A stretch of 64,000 bases of DNA from Streptomyces radicis. GTDB taxonomy: Bacteria; Actinomycetota; Actinomycetes; Streptomycetales; Streptomycetaceae. Below, in pieces: positions 55,831 through 64,000 of the stretch. Both the position numbers and the translations under genes were made by a program. The notes beneath the pieces are model-generated. The model worked only from the letters and a program-made list of their open reading frames with translations. It was not told where the DNA came from and made no database searches. Each line of letters starts with the position of its first letter. Position 1 is the first letter of the stretch. The stretch lies in NCBI RefSeq assembly GCF_003626575.1, contig NZ_RBDY01000011.1, forward strand, positions 124,001 through 188,000. Reading direction: 5' to 3'.

Positions 55831-57015
55831 ATGGTGTTCGACCCCCGCGACCCGGCCTTTCTCGCCGACCCCTACCCCGCGTTCGCCGCGCTGCGCGAGC
55901 GCGCCCCCGTGCACCGGCACGAGGGCCTCGGCCTGCCGGTCGCCGTCTCGCACGCCGCGTGCTCGCAGGTGCTGCGCGACCGCGCCGCGGGCCGCCTCTG
56001 GACCGACCGCGCGCCCGCTGAGGCGTTCCCCGCGTTCAACCTGCTGCACCGCAACTCGCTCCTGGAGACCGAGCCGCCCCGGCACACCCGCCTGCGCCGC
56101 CTGATCTCGGCGGCGTTCGCCCGCGGGCACATCCGCAGGCTCGAGCCGTGGGTCGCCTCGGTCGCCGGGGCCATGGTCGACCGGCTCGCCGCGGCCATCG
56201 CCCGGGACGGCTCGGCCGACCTGCTCACCCACCTCGCCGCGCCGCTCCCCGTCGAGGTGATCGCCGAGCTGCTCGGCGTCCCCGAGGCCGACCGCGCCCG
56301 GCTCACGCCGTGGTCCAACGCCATCGTCAAGATGTACGAGTACGGCCTGCCGCCCGAGGGCGAGGCGGCGGCCGAGCGGGCCGCCGCCGAGTTCGTGGCC
56401 CATCTGCGCGGCCTCGCCGACGCCCGCGCGCGCGACCCGCGCGACGACCTGATCAGCGACCTGGTCGCGGTGCGCGACGGCGGCGACCGGCTCACGGGCG
56501 ACGAACTCGTCGGCACCGCCGTCCTGTTGTTGATGGCGGGCCACGAGGCCACCGTCAACGTCATCGGCAACGGCGTCAACGCCCTGCTGCGCCACCGCGA
56601 CCAGTGGGAGCGGCTGGTGGCCGACCCCGCGCTGCTGCCGACCGCGGTCGAGGAGCTGATCCGCTACGACGCACCCCTCCAGCTCTTCGAGCGCACCGCC
56701 ACCGCGCCGACGACGGTCGGGGGCGTCGCCCTCGCGCCGGGCGACCGGATCGCCGCCCTGCTCGGCGCGGCGGCCCGCGACCCCGCCGTCTTCGACGACC
56801 CCGACGCGCTCGACATCGGCCGCTCGCCCAACCCCCACCTCGGCTTCGGCGCGGGCATCCACTACTGCGTCGGCGCGCCCCTGGCCCGCGTGGAGATCGC
56901 CGCCGCCCTCCACGCCCTGACCACGCGCCTGCCAGGGCTTCGCCCGGCCGGACCGCCCGAGCGCCGCCCCGAGTTCGTGATCCGCGGCCTGCGCACGCTC
57001 CCGGTCACCGCCTGA
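55831..57015 (+). CDS. Cytochrome P450 monooxygenase
   Basis: This 394-residue soluble bacterial-type P450 has the I-helix oxygen-activation motif AGHEAT, the K-helix E-x-x-R (EELIR), and the heme loop FGAGIHYCVGAPLA with ligand C346. The length and lack of a membrane anchor match actinomycete tailoring P450s, which hydroxylate or epoxidise polyketides. It lies 1.4 kb from the start of the PUFA-like operon, divergent from the FhuF-like gene and convergent with the dioxygenase-like gene (20-bp gap). No ferredoxin or ferredoxin reductase gene is adjacent. A role in decorating the polyketide or acyl product is inferred from proximity only. Confidence 0.93.
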   Translation: MVFDPRDPAFLADPYPAFAALRERAPVHRHEGLGLPVAVSHAACSQVLRDRAAGRLWTDRAPAEAFPAFNLLHRNSLLETEPPRHTRLRRLISAAFARGHIRRLEPWVASVAGAMVDRLAAAIARDGSADLLTHLAAPLPVEVIAELLGVPEADRARLTPWSNAIVKMYEYGLPPEGEAAAERAAAEFVAHLRGLADARARDPRDDLISDLVAVRDGGDRLTGDELVGTAVLLLMAGHEATVNVIGNGVNALLRHRDQWERLVADPALLPTAVEELIRYDAPLQLFERTATAPTTVGGVALAPGDRIAALLGAAARDPAVFDDPDALDIGRSPNPHLGFGAGIHYCVGAPLARVEIAAALHALTTRLPGLRPAGPPERRPEFVIRGLRTLPVTA

Positions 57016-57035
57016 GCCCCCCCGGGGCGGCGGCC

Positions 57036-57917
57036 TCAGCCCAGCTCGAACGAGCGCTTGGCAAGACCCATCATGTAGCCGTCGATCACCGTGCGGGCGG
57101 GGCGTTCGGCGTCGTCCGCGCTGCCCAGGGTGACAAAGATCGGCAGGAAGTGGTCCGGCGTGGGGTGGGCGTACGGCATGCCCGGCGCGCGCTGGGCGTA
57201 CGCCGCCAGCTCCTCCACATCGCCACGCTCCAACGCGTCGGCGGCCCACGCGTCGAAGTCCGACGACCAGCCGGGGACGACCCCCTCGGTGATCATCTCC
57301 CGCGTGGTGAACGGCAGTCCATGCGTCATGAACCCCGACCCCACCACGAGCACCCCCTCCTCCCGCAGCGGCGCGAGCCTGCGCCCCAGGTCCATCAGGC
57401 GCCCAGGGTCGTGCGTGGGCAGGGACAGCTGGAGCACCGGGATGTCGCCCAGCGGGTACATCGCCATCAACGGCACCCACGCGCCGTGGTCGAGGCCACG
57501 GTCGCGGTGCTGGTGCGGCGCCCGGCCCTCCGGCAGCATCGCCGCGACGCGCCGCGCCAGGTGCCCGGCGTCGGGGGTGTCGTACCGCATCCGGTAGTAG
57601 CGCGGGTGGAAGCCGCCGAAGTCGTACACCAGCGGCGTGTGCGCGGCGGGCGCGGACAGGGCGAGCGGGGCGTTCTCCCAGTGCGCCGAGACGATCAGGA
57701 TCGCCCGGGGGCGTGGCAGCGCCTGCGCCCAGGCGAACAGCTCGCGGATCCATGGCCCGTCGTCGAACAACGGGGGCGCGCCATGGCTGAGATACAGCGC
57801 GGGCAGCGCCCCGTCGGCGGGCGTCCAGTCCCGCTGGGCGCGGGCGCGTGGCAGGGCGTCGGGGAGGAAGGCGTCGTAGGCGGCGGCGGGTCTCTCGGGG
57901 TGGAACAGCCCGTGCAC
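57036..57917 (-). CDS. LigB-type class III extradiol dioxygenase-like protein (DODA family)
   Basis: This 293-residue protein resembles 4,5-DOPA/class III aromatic ring-opening dioxygenases. Conserved His-containing segments are visible: LSHGAPPLF near the start, VSAHWEN in the middle, and LDHGAWVPL and FMTHG later, consistent with a mononuclear metal site. Bacterial relatives act on catechols or are of unknown function. It sits 30 bp downstream of the NmrA-type reductase gene on the same strand, so it may be the third gene of the MarR-controlled unit and act on catechol or quinone compounds. Confidence 0.87.
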   Translation of the reverse strand: MHGLFHPERPAAAYDAFLPDALPRARAQRDWTPADGALPALYLSHGAPPLFDDGPWIRELFAWAQALPRPRAILIVSAHWENAPLALSAPAAHTPLVYDFGGFHPRYYRMRYDTPDAGHLARRVAAMLPEGRAPHQHRDRGLDHGAWVPLMAMYPLGDIPVLQLSLPTHDPGRLMDLGRRLAPLREEGVLVVGSGFMTHGLPFTTREMITEGVVPGWSSDFDAWAADALERGDVEELAAYAQRAPGMPYAHPTPDHFLPIFVTLGSADDAERPARTVIDGYMMGLAKRSFELG

Positions 57918-57947
57918 AGCGGTCTCCGAAGTCGGTGAGGGGGCCGG

Positions 57948-58801
<854 letters not shown>

Positions 58802-58805
<4 letters not shown>

Positions 58806-59332
58806 GAACGTTCTCCTTGGGTGAGGGGCGGCGCGGGCGCGCCTTCGGGGGCGATCGAGGCGGCGTCGACCGAGGCGTCGATCGAGGCGTTGATCCGGCG
58901 GCCGATCTCCCGCAGCAGCCGCTGCTGCTCCCCCGAGAGCGGGTCGAAGACCAGCCGCCGCACCTCCGCCACATGGCCAGGCGCGGTGGCGACGACCTTC
59001 TCCCACCCGGCCTCGGTGAGGGTCGCCAGGGTGCAGCGCCCATCGGCCGGGTCGGGGCGGCGGGTGACCCAGCCGCGCCGCTCGAGGCGCGCGACGACGT
59101 GCGAGAGGCGCGAGAGCGACCCCTCGGTGAACGTGGCGAGCTCGCTCATGCGCAGCGTGCGCCCCGGCACCATCGAGAGCCCCGCGAGCACCTGGTACGC
59201 GAAGTGGCTGATCCCGGCGTCCCGTTGGAGCTGGGCGTCGAGCGCCGCCGGGAGCCGCACCAGGGTGCCGACCAGCGCCATCCAGGTCTCGCGCTCCTCG
59301 TCGTCCAGCCACCTGGGCCCGTCCGCGCTCAT
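58802..59332 (-). CDS. MarR-family transcriptional regulator
   Basis: This 176-residue protein is a winged-helix MarR-type DNA-binding regulator. The central segment SELATFTEGSLSRLSHVV and the wing ERRGWVTRRPDPADGR match the family. These proteins usually repress their own operon and release DNA on binding phenolic ligands or on oxidation. It is the first gene of a coupled pair with the NmrA-type reductase. A perfect inverted repeat lies 13-28 bp upstream of its start. The extended C-terminus is Ala/Pro-rich. Confidence 0.9.
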
Positions 59333-59344
59333 GCCCCCACCATA

Positions 59345-59360
59345 ACTTGAAGTGTCAAGT
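59345..59360. promoter_or_regulatory. Candidate MarR operator (perfect inverted repeat)
   Basis: ACTTGA-AGTG-TCAAGT is a perfect 6-4-6 inverted repeat between the ABC exporter stop and the MarR start. On the minus strand a TATGGT hexamer overlaps its downstream edge and ends 6 bp before the ATG, so transcription could be leaderless and blocked by a protein bound here. Motif-based inference. Confidence 0.65.
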
Positions 59361-59381
59361 AAACGGCGACCGCGCCCGCGC

Positions 59382-61169
59382 TCACGCCGACCGCCCCGGC
59401 TGCAACGCGCTGTAGAGCCCGCCGCGCGCCACCAGCTCGTCGTGGGTGCCCGTCTCCCTGACCCGGCCGCCGTCCATCACGACGATGCGGTCGGCGTTGC
59501 GGATCGTGGACAGCCGGTGCGCCACGACCAGCACCGTGCGGCCGTGCATGAGCCGCCCGAGCGCCTCCTGCACGAGCGCCTCCGAGCGGCCGTCGAGCGC
59601 CGAGGTCGCCTCGTCGAGGATGAGGACGCGCGGGTCGCGGATGAGCGCCCGCGCGATGGCCAGGCGTTGCCGCTGCCCGCCGGAGAGCATCGCGCCGCGC
59701 TGCCCGACCACGGTGTCGAGGCCGTGCGGCAGCCTGGCCACGAACTCCCAGGCGTTGGCGGCCTCCAGGGCGGCGCGCAGCGCGTCGTCGTCGCCCGCGT
59801 CGGGCAGGCCGTAGGTGACGTTCTCCCTGACGGTGCCGGCGAACAGGATCGACTCCTGCGGCACGACCGAGAGGAAACGCCGGTAGCTGCGCAGATCGAG
59901 CTCGGCCGCGTCCACGCCGTCCACCAGGATCCGGCCCGTCGTGGGGCGGATGAAGCCGATCAGCAGGTTGAGCACCGTGGACTTCCCCGCGCCCGAGGGA
60001 CCGACGAGCGCGACGGTCTCGCCGGGGCGCACCGCGAGGTCGAGGCCGTCGACGGACGGCTCGTCCGCGCCCTCGTAAGCGAAGCCGACCCCGCGGAAGT
60101 CGATCGCGCCGGTCACCGCGCCGACCTCCCGCTTGCCGTCGTTGCTCTCCAGGTCGGGCGCCTGGAGCACCTCGCCGATGGAGCGGACCGACTCGAGTCC
60201 CCTGGCGATGACGGGCGTCAGGTTCATGAGGGCCGTCGTTGAGGCGGTCAGGGTCGTGAAGAACGTGCTCAGCATGACGACGTCCCCGGCCGAGACCGCG
60301 AACCAGCCGTAGTACGCGACCAGCGCGGCGGCGATCAGGCAGGCGACGCCGAGGGAGTTGAGGACGTTCCAGGCGAGCGAGGAGACGCGCCCGTTGAGCA
60401 GGTCGAGCCGGAACCCGGCCGTGCGCACCCGGTCGAGCGCGCCGTCCACCCGGCCGATCGCGGTGTGTTCGAGGCCGTGGGCGCGCGTGATGTGGATGAG
60501 GCTGGTCATCTCGGTCACCCGGGACGACAGCAGCTCGACCTCGCGGCGGAAGACCTCGTTGCGGCTGCGCACCCGGCCGCGCATGGCCCGGATCAGCAGG
60601 GCGGCGGCCGGGACGACGACGAGGAAGATCGGCAGGAACGCGGGCGCGCGGATCCCGATGACGATCAGCCCGCCGAGCATCGTGGTCACCGCGCCGAGCC
60701 CGATCTCGCTGGTCTGCTTGAGGCTCTCCTCGATGGCGTCGACGTCGCGCACCACCTTGGCCTGGAGCACGCCCGCGCTGACCTTGGAGTGGTAGCCGAT
60801 GGACAGCTGCTGCATGCGGCGGCACAGCGCGGACCGCAGCCCCGTGCTCATGCGGCGGATGCTGGTGCTCATGAGCCGCGCGTAGGCCACGGCCGAGGGG
60901 TAGTTGACGGCGAACATGCACAGCAGGACGGCGGCGTTGTACCAGAGCTGCTCGATGGGGCGGTGCTCGACGACGATGTCGATGATGTTGGCGGTGATCA
61001 GGGGGAGCAGCCAGAGCGGGCTGTGCCGGACGGCGAACACCGCGACGGCGGCGGCCAGTCGGCGGCGGTCGGGGCGGAGGAGGTAGGCAAGGGTGCGGAC
61101 CGGGTGCTCGCCCTGGTAGCGATGGTCGAGGGGATTGCCCTGCGCGGAAGGCGAAAGCGCTTTCTCCAT
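59382..61169 (-). CDS. ABC transporter, fused membrane and ATPase domains
   Basis: This 595-residue half-transporter of the multidrug/lipid exporter type would work as a dimer in the cytoplasmic membrane. The first ~330 residues hold hydrophobic helices, for example around ITANIIDIVV, AAVLLCMFAV and FLPIFLVVVPAAALLI. The ATPase domain has Walker A GPSGAGKST, signature LSGGQRQR, Walker B VLILDEATSALD and the H-loop VVAHRLST. The ATG at 61169 with AGGA upstream was chosen over an earlier ATG at 61238 that lacks a ribosome binding site. It is the only export candidate near the biosynthetic genes, but a link to the product is unproven. Confidence 0.92.
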   Translation of the reverse strand: MEKALSPSAQGNPLDHRYQGEHPVRTLAYLLRPDRRRLAAAVAVFAVRHSPLWLLPLITANIIDIVVEHRPIEQLWYNAAVLLCMFAVNYPSAVAYARLMSTSIRRMSTGLRSALCRRMQQLSIGYHSKVSAGVLQAKVVRDVDAIEESLKQTSEIGLGAVTTMLGGLIVIGIRAPAFLPIFLVVVPAAALLIRAMRGRVRSRNEVFRREVELLSSRVTEMTSLIHITRAHGLEHTAIGRVDGALDRVRTAGFRLDLLNGRVSSLAWNVLNSLGVACLIAAALVAYYGWFAVSAGDVVMLSTFFTTLTASTTALMNLTPVIARGLESVRSIGEVLQAPDLESNDGKREVGAVTGAIDFRGVGFAYEGADEPSVDGLDLAVRPGETVALVGPSGAGKSTVLNLLIGFIRPTTGRILVDGVDAAELDLRSYRRFLSVVPQESILFAGTVRENVTYGLPDAGDDDALRAALEAANAWEFVARLPHGLDTVVGQRGAMLSGGQRQRLAIARALIRDPRVLILDEATSALDGRSEALVQEALGRLMHGRTVLVVAHRLSTIRNADRIVVMDGGRVRETGTHDELVARGGLYSALQPGRSA

Positions 61170-61274
61170 ACGAGCATCCTGCCCCGTCCGAACGGCTCGG
61201 GCGCGCCCGTTTCGCGCCCCGGACGCCGCCACCCGCATCGGGAGGGAGTGGGTGATCACCTGCCAGGACGCCCC

Positions 61275-61304
61275 TTGACGTGGCAAAAGGCGCGCCGCTA
61301 GCGT
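61275..61304 (+). promoter_or_regulatory. Candidate sigma-70-type promoter for leader peptide and OsmC gene
   Basis: TTGACG and TAGCGT are separated by 18 bp, 38 bp upstream of the leader-peptide ATG. The -35 is close to the Streptomyces housekeeping consensus. Motif-based. Confidence 0.55.
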
Positions 61305-61341
61305 CGGGCGACGGGAGAGACCCGACCGGGGAGGGGCGGAC

Positions 61342-61449
61342 ATGAAGGCATCCACGCACCGCGCCCCCGCCCGGCTCGTCGGTCTGGTCGGCACGCGGCG
61401 TCGGCACATCGATCTGGCGCGGGTCGCCAGCACGCTCTGTAGCGCCTGA
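61342..61449 (+). CDS. Short Cys-containing leader peptide
   Basis: This 35-codon frame starts at ATG after GGGGAGGGGCGGAC. Its C-terminal half, RRHIDLARVASTLCSA, matches the pattern of the actinomycete 'putative leader peptides' (RRHxDLxRxxSxxC near the end), which are often found upstream of sulfur, cysteine or redox genes. The Cys codon is third from last. The peptide is followed after 150 bp by an OsmC-family gene. A role in cysteine- or translation-dependent attenuation of that gene is inferred from the family pattern and location. Confidence 0.75.
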   Translation: MKASTHRAPARLVGLVGTRRRHIDLARVASTLCSA

Positions 61450-61456
61450 CCCTCGC

Positions 61457-61501
61457 CGCGCCCCGGCGCGTGCCCCCGTCTTCACCACCGTCTTCACCAC
61501 C
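61457..61501 (+). repeat. GC hairpin plus 12-bp tandem repeat after the leader peptide
   Basis: CGCGCC-CC-GGCGCG (61457-61470) can pair, and a perfect tandem repeat of GTCTTCACCACC follows (61478-61489 and 61490-61501), then a C/T tract. It lies between the leader peptide and OsmC genes, where an attenuator would be expected. The stem is short, so this is tentative. Confidence 0.4.
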
Positions 61502-61599
61502 CCCCTTTTCTCCCGCGGTCCGTCCCCCCGCGCGCGCTCACGCCCGCCCGGGGGACGCCGGGGAGAACGGATCCCCCGCACCGGAAGGAACCCCTCCGC

Positions 61600-62253
61600 A
61601 TGACCGCGACCACCGCGAGGTCGGCCAAGAAGCCCGCCACCCCCGAGGCCCACGAGACGCCCGAGAACGCCGCGCCCGAAGGGGGGTTGCTGGCCACCGC
61701 GGAGGATCCGCGGCCGGGGCTGCGGAAGTATCTCGAGGTCAAGCGGGCGGCGTTGCTCGCCAGGCGCGCGGCCGCGCGGGCCAACCCCCTGACCCAGCCG
61801 CACCGGCTGCGCGCCCGCACGACGGCCGAGGAGCGCAGCGGCGTGCGGCGCATCCGGATCAGGCACCACCAGATACTCAGCGACTCGCCCCTTGACTTCG
61901 CGGGCTACGACCTCGGCCCCGCCTCGCCCGAGATCCAGCTGGGCGTGCTGTCGAGCTGCCTCACCCACATCTTCCTCATCCAGGCCGCCGACCTGCGGAT
62001 CCCGTTGGACTCCCTGGCGGTCGAGGTCGAGGCCGACCAGGACCCGAGGGCCGGGTCGCCGGGCTTCGAGGACACCCCGATCCACCCGCACCACATCACC
62101 TACACCGTGCATGTCACCTCCCCCGCGGGCGACGAGCGCATCCGCGAGCTGCACGAGGCGGTCGAACGGAACTGCCCCATCTACCAGTTGCTCACCAACC
62201 CGCAGAACATCTCGGGGCGGGTCGTGCTGACGGGCAGCCCCAGGGAGCTGTGA
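61600..62253 (+). CDS. OsmC-family protein (hydroperoxide/thiol chemistry)
   Basis: This 217-residue protein has a ~60-residue Ala/Pro-rich N-terminal extension before an OsmC/Ohr-like fold. Two Cys in the expected settings are visible: C120 in LSSCLTHIF and C192 in NCPIYQLLTNP. Family members reduce organic hydroperoxides through these Cys or handle persulfides in sulfur metabolism. ATG at 61600 follows GGAAGGAA at good spacing. It is convergent with the DUF1684 gene. The preceding Cys-containing leader fits a gene tied to thiol or sulfur status. Confidence 0.87.
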   Translation: MTATTARSAKKPATPEAHETPENAAPEGGLLATAEDPRPGLRKYLEVKRAALLARRAAARANPLTQPHRLRARTTAEERSGVRRIRIRHHQILSDSPLDFAGYDLGPASPEIQLGVLSSCLTHIFLIQAADLRIPLDSLAVEVEADQDPRAGSPGFEDTPIHPHHITYTVHVTSPAGDERIRELHEAVERNCPIYQLLTNPQNISGRVVLTGSPREL

Positions 62254-62285
62254 CGCGGACGCGTCGAGCGCCGCGGGGCCGCCCG

Positions 62286-62311
62286 TCCGACGAGTCCGAC
62301 GAGTCCGACGG
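62286..62311. repeat. Short 9-bp tandem repeat between convergent genes
   Basis: TCCGACGAG is repeated nearly three times in the 64-bp gap between the OsmC and DUF1684 stops. No strong terminator hairpin was seen. Confidence 0.55.
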
Positions 62312-62317
62312 AAGGGG

Positions 62318-63139
62318 TCAGGCCGCCGCGGCGCGCTCGAGCGGGAGCCGTTCGCCCGCCTCCACGGCCACCGGCAGCCGCTTCTCGGCCGGGGGCAGCG
62401 GGCATGTGGCGAGGTCGGTGTAGGCGCAGGGGAGGTTCACGGCCCGGTTGAAGTCGAGGGTGACCAGGCCGTCGCCTTCGGGCGGCGCGATCGCGAGGGA
62501 GCGGTTGGCCGCGTACGTGGTGCGCCCCGATGTCGCGTCGGTGAACAGCGCCGTCAGGCTCCCGGGGCGCCCACCGTTGAACACCGTCAGCCGGTGCGTC
62601 GCCCCTTCGAGCGCGAACTCGACCTGCCCCGGCGCGTCGTAGACGTGCTCCAGGCCCTCGACGACCGCGCCCACGGTCACCCGGCGCGGCTCGGCGAACG
62701 GCACATAGCGGCCCGTCACGACCCAGCGCGGATCGGGGGCGTACGCGGGCGTGCGGGTGAAGTGGGTGCGCAACGGGTTGGCGGGGTCGCGGGGGCGCAG
62801 GATGTCGTTCCCGCCGCGCCTGGCGATCTCCAGCACGATGTCTCCCCAGGTGGCGAGCGTTCCGCCGCGCTCGGCGAGCGGCGCGAACGCGTGACGGCCG
62901 CGCACCTCCCGCCCTTCGACGGTGAACGACTCACCGTCCGCGAGATCGACGACCACCCCGTCCGGGGTGCTCGACCAGGCGCCGGGGGCGTCGTCGAAGC
63001 GGGTCGGCTCGGGCGTCAGCCAGCGCAGGCTGGTGATCGCGAGAAACCCGTGCGGGTCGGCGAGGGCCGTGTCGCGCTCCCGGTGCCAGACCTCCCACTC
63101 CTCGGCGAACCGCTTCCTGTCGACTTCCTGAACGGTCAT
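62318..63139 (-). CDS. DUF1684 family protein
   Basis: This 273-residue protein has the DUF1684 layout: an N-terminal W-x-x-x-R-E segment ([14 protein letters not shown]), [11 protein letters not shown], a central GRYVPF, and the C-terminal [22 protein letters not shown] stretch (shown here as consecutive short motifs: [12 protein letters not shown], then TCPLPP). The biochemical function of the family is not established. Its ATG overlaps the stop of the upstream ABC ATPase gene (ATGA), so it is the distal gene of an oligopeptide-type transporter operon. Confidence 0.85.
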   Translation of the reverse strand: MTVQEVDRKRFAEEWEVWHRERDTALADPHGFLAITSLRWLTPEPTRFDDAPGAWSSTPDGVVVDLADGESFTVEGREVRGRHAFAPLAERGGTLATWGDIVLEIARRGGNDILRPRDPANPLRTHFTRTPAYAPDPRWVVTGRYVPFAEPRRVTVGAVVEGLEHVYDAPGQVEFALEGATHRLTVFNGGRPGSLTALFTDATSGRTTYAANRSLAIAPPEGDGLVTLDFNRAVNLPCAYTDLATCPLPPAEKRLPVAVEAGERLPLERAAAA

Positions 63140-63993
63140 GTCAGCCTCTTCTCCTGGGGGATGGCGGCGTTGGCGGTACCGGCGGTCACGGCGGGCGCGG
63201 GGGCGCGCAGGCCGCCGGGGATCGCGGCGAGCAGCTCCCGGGTGTAGGGGTGCCGAGGCTCGGCGAAGACCTCCGCCACCGGGCCGCTCTCCACGACCTT
63301 GCCGCGCCTCATCACCACCACCCGGTCGCACACCTGCCGCACGACCGCCAGGTCATGGGAGATGAACACATAGCTCAGGCCCAGCTCTTCCCGCAGCCGG
63401 GCCAGCAGCGCCAGGATGCCCGCCTGCACCGAGACGTCGAGCGCCGACACCGGCTCGTCGAGGACGAGCAGCCGGGGCGTGAGCGCCAGGGCGCGCGCGA
63501 TGCACACGCGCTGCCGCTGCCCGCCCGACAGCTCGGTGGGGCGGCGCCCGCGCGTGGTGGACGGCAGCCGCACGAGATCGAGCAGCTCGGCGACGCGTTC
63601 GGCGCGGCCCCCCACGCCGAACGCGGCCAGCGGCTCGGCGATCGCCTCCTCGACCGTGAACGTCGGGTCGAGCGAGCCGTAGGCGTCCTGGAAGACGGGC
63701 TGGATGTCCCGGCGCAGCCTGCGGAGTCGGGCGGGCCGCACGGTGGCGAGGTCCACCCCGTCGAGGACGACGCGGCCCGAGTCGGGGCGGTCGAGGCGCA
63801 GCAGGAGCTGGGCCGTGGTGGACTTGCCCGAGCCCGACTCGCCGACGATGCCGAGCGAGCCGCCGCGCTCCAGCGTGAAGCTCACCCCGTCCACGGCGGC
63901 GACGCGCTCGCGCCCGCCGTTGGGCAGCCGCACCTGGAAGACCTTCCGCAGGTCCTCCACCGCGAGGAGCGTCTCGGGCCCCTCGGCGCGCAC
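63136..63993 (-). CDS. Oligopeptide/dipeptide-type ABC transporter ATP-binding protein (5' end near window edge)
   Basis: This ATPase of the DppF/OppF type energises uptake of peptides or related solutes by a membrane complex encoded outside the window. It has Walker [11 protein letters not shown]-loop [10 protein letters not shown], signature LSGGQRQR, Walker [14 protein letters not shown]-loop ISHDLAVV, and the peptide-importer C-terminal [12 protein letters not shown]. The first candidate start is GTG at 63993; the frame may begin further upstream beyond the window, so it could be partial. About 285 residues are visible. Confidence 0.9.
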   Translation of the reverse strand: MRAEGPETLLAVEDLRKVFQVRLPNGGRERVAAVDGVSFTLERGGSLGIVGESGSGKSTTAQLLLRLDRPDSGRVVLDGVDLATVRPARLRRLRRDIQPVFQDAYGSLDPTFTVEEAIAEPLAAFGVGGRAERVAELLDLVRLPSTTRGRRPTELSGGQRQRVCIARALALTPRLLVLDEPVSALDVSVQAGILALLARLREELGLSYVFISHDLAVVRQVCDRVVVMRRGKVVESGPVAEVFAEPRHPYTRELLAAIPGGLRAPAPAVTAGTANAAIPQEKRLT

Positions 63994-64000
63994 CGCCGCG

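Noticed and set aside
61170-61238. Earlier ATG (61238) as start of the ABC exporter
   Set aside because: No ribosome binding site. The added residues are Arg/Ala-rich, and the frame would extend to within about 40 bp of the plus-strand promoter candidate.
62286-62311. CRISPR-like repeat
   Set aside because: Only a 9-bp unit in direct tandem without spacers; simple slippage repeat.

Overview
The window reads as very GC-rich actinomycete DNA. Supporting signs are GTG/ATG starts, strong G/C bias at third codon positions, multimodular type I PKS genes, and a short Cys-containing leader peptide of a kind common in Streptomyces and relatives. I would place it in Streptomyces or a related family but cannot name a species. 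No rRNA, tRNA, CRISPR array or insertion sequence was recognised.

Positions 14-40668 (+ strand) hold a modular type I polyketide operon. Three synthase genes run 14-26446 (five modules), 26509-33111 (one fully reducing module) and 33173-36412 (a degenerate terminal KS-AT-TE protein without ACP). A short-chain dehydrogenase (36457-37380) follows, and last comes the loading module (37438-40668), whose KS has Gln in place of Cys. Gene order is therefore not assembly order. If the gene at 14 is the first extender protein, the loading protein supplies propionyl from methylmalonyl. Six modules then add methylmalonyl, methylmalonyl, malonyl, malonyl, methylmalonyl, methylmalonyl, with beta-processing of alkene, methylene, hydroxyl, hydroxyl, ketone, methylene. 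The ketone module carries a dead DH and a collapsed KR. The terminal thioesterase has lost two of its three catalytic residues.

Positions 40685-54460 (- strand) converge on that operon with 16 bp between the ends. This looks like a translationally coupled five-gene unit: a PUFA-synthase-like protein with two nitronate-monooxygenase/enoyl-reductase-like domains fused to KS-AT-ACP-KR; a second PUFA-like protein KS-AT-DH-phosphopantetheinyl transferase; a discrete ACP; an alpha/beta hydrolase; and a GT1 glycosyltransferase. The content suggests an iterative acyl-chain synthase whose product is released and glycosylated, or which cooperates with the modular line. A 557-bp, relatively AT-rich non-coding stretch (54461-55017) probably holds its promoter.

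Positions 55018-57015 hold a FhuF-like iron-sulfur protein divergent from a cytochrome P450, a plausible tailoring enzyme. Positions 57036-59332 hold a LigB-type dioxygenase-like gene and a MarR/NmrA-type reductase pair with a perfect inverted repeat just upstream. These look like a catechol/quinone or redox-stress locus.

Positions 59382-63993 look like ordinary flanking genes: an ABC exporter (the only likely efflux gene in view), a leader peptide followed by an OsmC-family gene, a DUF1684 protein, and an oligopeptide-type ABC ATPase reaching the window edge.

Within the PKS genes, several 0.3-1.3 kb segments are near-identical between modules. Three of these pairs use a visibly different, T/G-richer codon style from the flanking DNA, which points to recent gene conversion or block exchange.
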